Source: Deltaproteobacteria bacterium (GTDB lineage Bacteria > Desulfobacterota_E > Deferrimicrobia > Deferrimicrobiales > Deferrimicrobiaceae). Taken from it: a stretch of DNA of 12,245 bases. Where the stretch lies: NCBI GenBank assembly GCA_023489025.1, contig JAMDCN010000126.1, positions 1 through 12,245 of the forward strand, written 5' to 3'. Both the position numbers and the translations under genes were made by a program. Positions 6,469-12,245 of this stretch are shown one piece after another. The notes under the pieces were generated by a model, which was not told the DNA's origin, did no database searches, and was given only the letters and a program-made list of their open reading frames with translations. Numbering within the stretch: the first letter of the stretch is position 1; each line of letters opens with the position of its first letter.

Positions 6469-7815
6469 ATGGATGATCTTTCCGCTCGGCCCCATCCGGA
6501 TGCTCCCCTCTTGCGGCCCATAGAAAGGCCGGCAAGGAATTTCTACCTGATCGTGGGAATCTTGCTGGCGATCATCCTCTACACAGGGTTTGTTTATCTT
6601 CGCCAGATTCTTTTCGGTCTGGGAGTCACCGGGATGGCACAACCCGTGACCTGGGGTTTTTACATCATCAATTTCGTGTTTTTCATCGGAATCAGCCATG
6701 CCGGAACGCTGATCTCGGCGATCCTGCGCCTTTCCAAAGCCGAGTGGCGGCGGCCGATCACCCGCATGGCGGAAGTCATCACGGCAATCGTGCTTGCCAT
6801 CGGAGGATTGCATCCGATCATCGATCTGGGCCGACCGGACAGGATGTCGCATCTTTTTTTCAACGGCCGATTGCAATCTCCCCTGCTTTGGGATATCACG
6901 AGTATCACCGCGTATTTCACAGCCAGTACGGTCTACCTCTACATTCCCCTGATCCCGGACATCGCCATCCTGCGTGATCGGGGCGTAAAACCCAGATGGT
7001 TGTATGAATTTCTCTCCTGGGGCTGGCAGGGAACCGAACACCAACACAAGGTGCTGGATCGGGCGATGAACATCCTCATGGTGATCGTGATCCCCATTGC
7101 GGTTTCGGTCCACACCATCATCTCCTATATCTTCGCCATGACCGTGCAGCCCGGGTGGCACAGCACCATTTTCGGACCGTACTTCGTGGTCGGGGCCATC
7201 TTCTCCGGCATTGCCGCAATCCTCGTCCTGATGATCGTGTTCCGCAAGGTCTTCCGCCTGGAAGGCTATCTGAAGCATATCCACTTCAACTATCTTTCCA
7301 TTCTGCTGTTGATCATGTCGCTGCTATGGTTCTATTTCACTTTTTCGGAATACCTGACCGGTTATTACGGTCATGAACCGAACGAAATGCGGGTGTTCTG
7401 GTACAAATTCACGGGGGATTTCGCCCCCTATTTCTGGACCATGGTATTCTGCAACTTTTTCCTCCCGGTTCTCCTGCTCAGCAACCGGAAGACCCGCACG
7501 ATCCCGGGCATTTTAATCGCCTCCCTCTCCGTGATTATCGGCATGTGGCTGGAACGGCTGATCATCGTCGTTCCCTCCCTGGCCAATCCCCGTTTGCCGT
7601 ATCCGACGGGGATCTACATCCCGACCCACACCGAATGGATGTTATTTGTCGGAGGAATATCGGTCTTCGTTTTGGGTTACATGATCTTTGCGCGCTTTTT
7701 CCCCGTGATCTCCATCTGGGAGATCGAAGAAGGACGCAAGGAAAGCGCGAAGATCGTTACCGAGCGGATTTCGTCCTACATGCCGGACCCCGAGCCGTCT
7801 TCCTCAGGAGAATAA
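6469..7815 (+). CDS. nrfD: NrfD-type quinone-reactive membrane subunit (ActC-like)
   Basis: A 448-residue integral membrane protein with about ten predicted helices (roughly residues 24-44, 63-87, 98-118, 141-163, 200-222, 236-257, 275-295, 320-338, 346-366, 389-411). Diagnostic stretches are PVTWGFYIINFVFFIG, SHAGTLISAIL, HPIIDLGRPDR, SPLLWD and WHSTIFGPYFVVGAIFSG, which resemble ActC of alternative complex III more than the shorter PsrC/NrfD. It should oxidise or reduce quinone and dock the Fe-S subunit. The ATG abuts the preceding TAA with no gap, and GAGGTGG sits 5 nt upstream inside the previous gene, indicating translational coupling. It is a distant paralogue of the 431-residue NrfD-like protein encoded at 9404-10699 (shared VxWGFYIxNF, DLGRPDR and SxHT motifs). 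The symbol is family-level. Confidence 0.92.
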   Translation: MDDLSARPHPDAPLLRPIERPARNFYLIVGILLAIILYTGFVYLRQILFGLGVTGMAQPVTWGFYIINFVFFIGISHAGTLISAILRLSKAEWRRPITRMAEVITAIVLAIGGLHPIIDLGRPDRMSHLFFNGRLQSPLLWDITSITAYFTASTVYLYIPLIPDIAILRDRGVKPRWLYEFLSWGWQGTEHQHKVLDRAMNILMVIVIPIAVSVHTIISYIFAMTVQPGWHSTIFGPYFVVGAIFSGIAAILVLMIVFRKVFRLEGYLKHIHFNYLSILLLIMSLLWFYFTFSEYLTGYYGHEPNEMRVFWYKFTGDFAPYFWTMVFCNFFLPVLLLSNRKTRTIPGILIASLSVIIGMWLERLIIVVPSLANPRLPYPTGIYIPTHTEWMLFVGGISVFVLGYMIFARFFPVISIWEIEEGRKESAKIVTERISSYMPDPEPSSSGE

Positions 7816-7819
7816 AGAG

Positions 7820-8083
7820 ATGAATAAAAAAATGATCGAAGGTCTTCAGATGATCTCAATCTCGTTAATCTGGGTCTTATTTACCGGGATTGCCGTATGG
7901 ATCGTTAACTTGATCAAGGAATCCCTCAAGCTTCACGACGCGCCGGATGCCTCCGTTGCGATCAGCATTGTCGCTATTCTCATCTTTTTGGTTTTGGCGT
8001 CGGTTTTAACTTATGTTTTCATCGGTTTGAGGAAAGGCCGAAAAGAGGATAAAGAGACGGAAACAAATCCTGCGCCAGGATAG
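7820..8083 (+). CDS. Small two-helix membrane protein of unknown function
   Basis: An 87-residue protein with two hydrophobic segments, about residues 9-31 (GLQMISISLIWVLFTGIAVW) and 46-69 (VAISIVAILIFLVLASVLTYVF), joined by a short loop and ending in a charged tail rich in Lys, Arg, Glu and Asp. The start is well supported: AGGAG lies 9 nt upstream and the ATG is 4 nt after the NrfD stop. Its position between the ActC-like and cytochrome genes suggests an accessory or assembly subunit. It is far shorter than ActD, which also has two helices, and I see no motif tying it to that family. No recognisable cofactor ligands. Confidence 0.78.
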   Translation: MNKKMIEGLQMISISLIWVLFTGIAVWIVNLIKESLKLHDAPDASVAISIVAILIFLVLASVLTYVFIGLRKGRKEDKETETNPAPG

Positions 8084-8122
8084 AATGAAAACAGAAGAGG
8101 ATTTCGGAGGGGAACAACCGCC

Positions 8123-9364
8123 ATGCAAAAGAAAAAAGCTTTCGGTGTGGAACTGTTCATTTTCGGGATACTCTTCTGTTTCGCGGTGACAGGCTCAGGG
8201 TGCGGCGAGGGAAGCGGAAAAAAAGAGGCGGGCGCCCCCGGAAAGAGCGTCGCGAAACCGGAGCAGGTTCAGGTGCAGAGAGTCTCCCTGGTCAGCGATC
8301 TTGTCGAGGGGAGAAAGATTTTCGAAGCGAAGAACTGCAGCCAGTGCCATTCGATCTTCGAACGAGAGAGGAAGGTGGGGCCCAAGCTGAAGTCCACACG
8401 GTTTTACGGGAGCTTCCTGGATATCTTCTCGCGCCTCTGGAACCACGCACCGGCGATGGCGGTCCACATGAGAAAAGAGGTGCTGGAACGGCCGCAATTC
8501 AGCACGACCGAGTTGAATCAACTGGTCTCTTTTCTCTACATGTTGCCTTATCTGGGCCAGCCCGGAGATCCACGGCGAGGGGAGGCCCTGCTGAAAGAAA
8601 AGGCCTGCTTTTCCTGTCATTCTCTTGGCGGAAGAGGGAAAAAGGGCGGGATCAGCCTGGATTCCTTGACAGCCTTCCAGTCGCAGGTCGTTCTGTTGCA
8701 GCGGATGTGGAACCATGGCCCGGCGATGCTCAGCCAGATGGCGGCCACACGCACCCCCATCCCCACTTTTTCCGGAAACGACATCACGGACCTCTTTGCG
8801 GCATTGACGGAGCAGGGAAAAGAGAGCAGGAAAGTATTCCTGGGAGTGGGAAGCGTGGTTAATGGCCAAAAAATGTTCACGGAAAAAGGGTGCATAAAAT
8901 GCCACCCCATCTTTGGAAAGGGAGGCAAGGAGGCGCCGGACCTGGGAAAAGCCGTTTCCCAATCCAATGTGACGATGCTTTCGACACGATTGTGGAACCA
9001 CGCCGCGGTGATGCGGGAAAAGTTCCGGCAAAAGAATTTGGAATGGCCCAAATTCTCGGAAACGGAGATGAACGATCTGATCGTATTCCTTTATTCGCTC
9101 AACTATGAAGACAAACCGGGCGATCCCAAAAAAGGTGAGGAAGTTTTCCGACGGAAGAAATGCGCGGATTGCCATTTTAAGACCGTTGCGGATAAACAGA
9201 AAATCGTCGGCGACATCAAGTCGGTGAATTCCATCCAGTTCGCCACGCTGTTATGGAATCACATCCCTTCCATGGAGGCGTCCATGGTGATCCACGGGGT
9301 TCCCTGGCCAGAAATGAGCGGCGAGGAACTGCGGGGCGTACTGGCTTATCTCCAAAGCCAATAA
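8123..9364 (+). CDS. Four-domain c-type cytochrome with tandem CXXCH/WNH repeats
   Basis: A 413-residue exported cytochrome made of four tandem monoheme domains about 90-95 residues long. CXXCH motifs start at C72, C162, C257 and C347 (CSQCH, CFSCH, CIKCH, CADCH). About 30 residues after each comes a (L/M)WNHxxxM motif at about 105-112, 195-202, 290-297 and 377-384, whose Met could be the sixth heme ligand, and then a conserved helix ending in FLY or a variant (PQFSTTELNQLVSFLY; PKFSETEMNDLIVFLY). An N-terminal hydrophobic segment ends in GSGC (Cys27), a weak lipobox lacking Leu at -3, so it may be a lipoprotein or a signal-anchored protein. GGAGGGG lies 10 nt upstream. As the last gene of the operon it probably passes electrons from the complex to downstream acceptors; ActE of ACIII, by contrast, is a monoheme cytochrome. 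Confidence 0.9.
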   Translation: MQKKKAFGVELFIFGILFCFAVTGSGCGEGSGKKEAGAPGKSVAKPEQVQVQRVSLVSDLVEGRKIFEAKNCSQCHSIFERERKVGPKLKSTRFYGSFLDIFSRLWNHAPAMAVHMRKEVLERPQFSTTELNQLVSFLYMLPYLGQPGDPRRGEALLKEKACFSCHSLGGRGKKGGISLDSLTAFQSQVVLLQRMWNHGPAMLSQMAATRTPIPTFSGNDITDLFAALTEQGKESRKVFLGVGSVVNGQKMFTEKGCIKCHPIFGKGGKEAPDLGKAVSQSNVTMLSTRLWNHAAVMREKFRQKNLEWPKFSETEMNDLIVFLYSLNYEDKPGDPKKGEEVFRRKKCADCHFKTVADKQKIVGDIKSVNSIQFATLLWNHIPSMEASMVIHGVPWPEMSGEELRGVLAYLQSQ

Positions 9365-9403
9365 GAAAGGTGCGCCAGGAAGCGGACACGGGGTGGGTTT
9401 CTC
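9365..9403. other. Convergent gap without visible terminator
   Basis: Only 39 bases separate the stop codons of two convergent operons. No GC-rich hairpin followed by a T run is seen on either strand. The 10-mer TGCGCCAGGA occurs at 9371 and again at 9409 as a direct repeat, the second copy inside the end of the minus-strand gene. Termination may be Rho-dependent or may run into the opposite operon. Confidence 0.5.
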
Positions 9404-10699
9404 TCACTGCGCCAGGACGTCCAGTTCTTCCTCTGCAACCTCCGCTCTTCGGAAGAGGAACTGCTGGTCACCGATGTACGGGTGCACTCCGTCTTCGCTC
9501 ACGTAGAATTCGCCGTTCATGATCGGAATGGCGATCCGCAGGAGCATCGTGTATACGAACAGCCCTGTCGCCCAGATCCCCATCGTAACCAGCAACTCGA
9601 TCCCGGTCGGGGAATACTCGTAGAAATCCCCGAGCACGTCCGGAACGAACCCCGGTACAACGAGCCCCATCCCCTTCTCGATGTAGACGCCTATGAAGAT
9701 TAGGATGCTGCCGATGTTGAGCGTTACGAAGTTCTCCCTCGTCTGAGGAATAAGGAAGAGGAGGAAGGCCGAAACGTTGAAAAAAGTCGCGGTCCAGATG
9801 AACGAAACCAGGTCCGAATGGCCGTTCAGCCCCTGGTAGAGGTATTTCATCGGCGCCAGGTGGGCGGTATCGGAGTAGTACTCCTTGAAGACCTCCGCTC
9901 CCAGCAGGAACAGGTTGATGAACATCGCGTAGGCGATGAGTTCGGCGACCTTGAAGATCGCCTCGTCCCTGATCTCGAAATTCGTCCACTTCCGGATGAC
10001 CTGGAAGAGGAGGATCATGAAGGCCGGCCCGGAGCAAAATGCCGACGCGAGGAACCGCGGGGCGAGGATCGAGGCGTTCCAGAAGGGCCGCGCCGCCAAC
10101 CCGTTGTAGAGGAACGCGGTCACCGTGTGGATGGAGATCGCCGCCGGAATGGAAAACAAGAGGAGCGGCAAGACGTACTTCATGTTCGGTTGGCGCTTGT
10201 AGTAGAGGCTGTACAGCATGTAGCCCGCGATCACGAAGTTTAAGACCAGGTACGTGTTCAGGACCACGACGTCCCACGCCAGGAGGGATTGCGGAAAGTT
10301 CAGAATCCCGATCTTCGGGATCAGGTGCCAGAAGCGGTCCGGCCGTCCGAGATCGACCGTGACGAACAGGAGGCACATCACCATCGCGGAAACGGCCAGG
10401 AGCTCGCCGAGGATCGCGATCTCCTTGATCGGCTTCCATTTGTAGACGTAGGCCGGGATGACGAGCAGGACGGCGGCCGCCGCCACTCCCACAAGGAAGG
10501 TAAAGTTGGAGATGTAGAAACCCCAGGACACCTGGTCCCGCATCGCGGTGACGATCAGCCCGCTGTACAGCTGGCTGATATACGCCGTTGTCCCGATCAC
10601 CATGAGGGCCAGCAGGAAAGTGACCCAGGCGTAGTAAATTTTACTCCCCTTCCTCAGGAGGACGAAGCACCCCTTGAGAAAAGCCCAAACTTTCTTCAT
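9404..10699 (-). CDS. nrfD: NrfD/HmcC/DsrP-type quinone-reactive membrane subunit
   Basis: A 431-residue polytopic membrane protein with about ten helices. Landmarks are VSWGFYISNFTFLVG (57-71), DLGRPDRFWHL (116-126), SLLAWD (138-143), SIHTVTAFLYNG (189-200), EVFKEYY (269-275) and IGVYIEKGMGLVVP (336-349). The size and motifs fit the long NrfD branch that includes HmcC and DsrP, membrane subunits linking the quinone pool to periplasmic Fe-S/cytochrome partners. A strong GGGGAGG is 6-7 nt before the ATG, and the gene starts 19 nt after the Fe-S gene. It is the last gene of the second minus-strand operon and faces the end of the plus-strand operon. No sulfate-reduction genes (dsrAB, dsrMKJ) are in view, so the Dsr role is not implied. 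The symbol is family-level. Confidence 0.92.
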   Translation of the reverse strand: MKKVWAFLKGCFVLLRKGSKIYYAWVTFLLALMVIGTTAYISQLYSGLIVTAMRDQVSWGFYISNFTFLVGVAAAAVLLVIPAYVYKWKPIKEIAILGELLAVSAMVMCLLFVTVDLGRPDRFWHLIPKIGILNFPQSLLAWDVVVLNTYLVLNFVIAGYMLYSLYYKRQPNMKYVLPLLLFSIPAAISIHTVTAFLYNGLAARPFWNASILAPRFLASAFCSGPAFMILLFQVIRKWTNFEIRDEAIFKVAELIAYAMFINLFLLGAEVFKEYYSDTAHLAPMKYLYQGLNGHSDLVSFIWTATFFNVSAFLLFLIPQTRENFVTLNIGSILIFIGVYIEKGMGLVVPGFVPDVLGDFYEYSPTGIELLVTMGIWATGLFVYTMLLRIAIPIMNGEFYVSEDGVHPYIGDQQFLFRRAEVAEEELDVLAQ

Positions 10700-10718
10700 C
10701 GATTTCCTCCCCTGCCGG

Positions 10719-11645
10719 TCACACGGAGTAGAAGTAATAGAACTTCGGCTGGGTATTTAATTCCTCCTTGAGGATGAACACCCGCTTGTTTTCGATCACG
10801 TAGCGGATCTCGCTGTCCGGGTCGAGCAGGTTCCCGAACTTGCGTGCCCCCACGGGGCAGACCTCGACGCACGCCGGGTACCTGCCTTCCTGCTCCCGCG
10901 TGCGCTGGATGCAGAAGGTGCACTTTTCCACAACCCCCACGGGCCTCGGGCGGTTTCCCAGGTAATGCGTGTCGGGGTTCATCTCCCCGGCCGGCAGCCC
11001 GGGCTTCTTCCAATTGAAGTGCCTGGCCCCGTAAGGACACGCCGCCATGCAGTACCGGCACCCGATGCACCAGTTGTAATCCACGACGACGATCCCGTCG
11101 TTTTCCTTCCAGGTCGCCTGGACCGGGCAAACCTTGGTGCACGGCGCGTTTTCGCACTGGTGGCACTGGACGGGCATGTAAAAATACCCTTCCTCGGGCA
11201 CATTCGACGGGTTGTAGTAATGCTCGGCATGCTCCAGGTCGACGCCCCTTTCCTTCGCCAGGCGGAGCACCCGGATCCAATGGATCTGGGGGTCGCGGGA
11301 CTGGTTGTTCTCGGTCACGCACCCGTACTCGCACCTGCGGCAGCCGATGCATCGGGACAGGTCCAGGCCGTACCCGAACAGGACGCCCTCGACGGGGGGG
11401 GTAGCCTTGACCTTCACCGCTTTGCCGAATTGGGCGCTGTACTCCTTTTCAAGCCTGGCGAGTATCTTGTCGCGCTCGGGTCTGCCGAGCTCCCGGAAAT
11501 TCTTCTGGAAGAATGCCTCCCAGGCCGAGGCGGAGGCATCCTTGCCGGGAAAAGCCAGGGCGCCCAGTCCCGCGGCCAATCCCTTCAATGCTTTGCGGCG
11601 CGTGAGCCGGAACACCTGTTTATCGTGCGTACCTTTATCCGACAT
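10719..11645 (-). CDS. Tat-exported 4x[4Fe-4S] ferredoxin-type subunit
   Basis: A 308-residue periplasmic Fe-S protein of the HybA/DsrO/PsrB type. A twin-arginine signal occupies the N-terminus (LTRRKALKGL, hydrophobic to about residue 32, ASA at 37-39). Sixteen cysteines form four clusters at about 99-109 (CIGCRRCEYGC), 161-173 (CHQCENAPCTKVC), 193-203 (CIGCRYCMAAC) and 242-263. I use the ATG at 11645, preceded by AAGGAG at 8 nt; an in-frame GTG at 11684 overlaps the cytochrome stop and lacks a good ribosome-binding site. It lies between the tetraheme cytochrome and the NrfD gene and should connect the two. It is longer than its counterpart at 823-1572 because of an extra 40-50-residue region between signal and first cluster. 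Confidence 0.92.
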   Translation of the reverse strand: MSDKGTHDKQVFRLTRRKALKGLAAGLGALAFPGKDASASAWEAFFQKNFRELGRPERDKILARLEKEYSAQFGKAVKVKATPPVEGVLFGYGLDLSRCIGCRRCEYGCVTENNQSRDPQIHWIRVLRLAKERGVDLEHAEHYYNPSNVPEEGYFYMPVQCHQCENAPCTKVCPVQATWKENDGIVVVDYNWCIGCRYCMAACPYGARHFNWKKPGLPAGEMNPDTHYLGNRPRPVGVVEKCTFCIQRTREQEGRYPACVEVCPVGARKFGNLLDPDSEIRYVIENKRVFILKEELNTQPKFYYFYSV

Positions 11646-11680
11646 GACGCTCTCTCCTTGCGGTAGCGGTTGAAACACCT

Positions 11681-12229
11681 TCACTTAATGTATTCCGGAC
11701 GAAGGGGCGGCGGCTTCGGCTGAATCGCTTTGAACCGGGGGTTGTGCGGGTTATGGCAATGAGCGCATAGCAGGTACTCCTTTTTCCCGTTCCATAGCCC
11801 TGTACGCTTCCCGTGGACGCCTACCTTCCAGTCGCGGTACTTGTCGCCGTGGCACTGGCCGCAAAGCCTGTAACTTTCCGTAAAGTCGATCAGCTCACCG
11901 GAGACCAACCGCAGCTTGTCGCGATTTTTCATGTCGTGGCAGTCCAGGCACCAACGTTCCTTCTCGGCGTGGTTTTTCAGCTCGATATTGGTGTGCTCGT
12001 CCTTGAGCACACGGCGGTTCGGGTTGGGAGTCATTTCCTTGTGGCACTCGGAGCAGGGAAAGATCCCCTCCGTAAACGGAGGTGGCGGAACCATATAGGA
12101 AGTTTCGCTATCCGCCTTCGGGGGGGTGTGCCAAAATTCCCGACGCCCGGCCTGTCCCGCATCCGCCACGCAAAGCATGGTGGCTGCCAGCGCCACGATG
12201 CATAAATAGTACATGCCTCGACTGCTCAT
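11681..12229 (-). CDS. Exported tetraheme cytochrome c
   Basis: A 182-residue periplasmic cytochrome with an N-terminal signal (hydrophobic about 6-22, then ADAGQA) and four CXXCH motifs at C59, C94, C123 and C155 (CSECH, CLDCH, CGQCH, CAHCH). The C-terminus is proline-rich. It opens a minus-strand operon with a Tat Fe-S protein and an NrfD subunit, the same gene order as at 38-2327, so it is the likely heme partner of that complex. The ATG at 12229 has GTGAGG 6 nt upstream; a GTG four codons earlier (12241) is also in frame and the frame stays open to the window end, so a slightly longer N-terminus cannot be excluded. Its promoter lies outside the window. Confidence 0.88.
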   Translation of the reverse strand: MSSRGMYYLCIVALAATMLCVADAGQAGRREFWHTPPKADSETSYMVPPPPFTEGIFPCSECHKEMTPNPNRRVLKDEHTNIELKNHAEKERWCLDCHDMKNRDKLRLVSGELIDFTESYRLCGQCHGDKYRDWKVGVHGKRTGLWNGKKEYLLCAHCHNPHNPRFKAIQPKPPPLRPEYIK

Positions 12230-12245
12230 CTCACGCCTCACCTGA

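Noticed and set aside
3392..7815. Naming the central operon psrABC, phsABC or ttrABC
   Set aside because: The module set is shared, but the pentaheme lipoprotein and the ActC-type ten-helix subunit fit alternative complex III better, and no substrate-specific motif is recognised.
9365..9420. Terminator or attachment site in the convergent gap (10-bp direct repeat TGCGCCAGGA)
   Set aside because: There is no inverted symmetry or T run, no integrase or tRNA nearby, and one copy is within coding sequence.
9404..12229. Identification of the right-hand operon as DsrMKJOP or Hmc
   Set aside because: The Fe-S and NrfD proteins resemble DsrO/DsrP and HmcB/HmcC, but the cytochrome has four hemes and the remaining Dsr/Hmc subunits are not present in view.
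1..12245. CRISPR array, tRNA, rRNA or insertion sequence
   Set aside because: No regularly spaced repeats, tRNA-like cloverleaf, rRNA segment or transposase-like protein was seen.

Overview
The window appears to come from an anaerobic or facultative Gram-negative bacterium rich in multiheme cytochromes. A Desulfuromonadales/Geobacter-like or other Desulfobacterota lineage would fit, but this is inferred from gene content and roughly 63% GC in the flanking operons, not from any marker gene. It is the end of an assembled contig: bases 1-37 match the 3' part of the Illumina TruSeq universal adapter, so the first gene is cut by a library artefact.

Layout. (1) 38-2327, minus strand: a three-gene operon, read right to left, encoding a membrane-anchored octaheme cytochrome c, a Tat-exported protein with four [4Fe-4S] motifs, and an NrfD-type quinone-reactive membrane subunit truncated by the adapter. 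The genes overlap by 1 and 4 nt. (2) 2328-2883: a divergent intergenic region with a good sigma70-type promoter for the plus-strand operon, a weak -24/-12-like site for the minus-strand operon, and several inverted or direct repeats. (3) 2884-9364, plus strand: a six-gene operon encoding a pentaheme lipoprotein cytochrome, a Tat-exported molybdopterin-family subunit, a four-cluster Fe-S subunit, a ten-helix NrfD subunit of ActC type, a small two-helix membrane protein, and an unusual four-domain cytochrome c. (4) 9404-12229, minus strand: a second cytochrome/Fe-S/NrfD operon, here with a tetraheme cytochrome, convergent with operon 3.

Together the window holds three NrfD-type membrane subunits, three four-cluster Fe-S subunits, one Mo-bisPGD-family subunit and four c-type cytochromes carrying 21 CXXCH motifs. 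Each operon encodes the modules needed to pass electrons between the membrane quinone pool (NrfD), an Fe-S wire and periplasmic hemes. The central operon most resembles alternative complex III (ActA/ActB/ActC). It differs in that the ActB equivalent is split into two genes, the Mo-family subunit keeps an Fe-S motif plus a candidate Mo-ligand cysteine, and no ActD-, ActF- or typical monoheme ActE-like gene is seen. It may be an ACIII-like quinol:cytochrome c oxidoreductase or a still catalytic oxidoreductase; the sequence alone does not decide. The pentaheme gene that opens this operon is clearly AT-richer (about 40% GC by hand counts) than its neighbours, suggesting a different origin.
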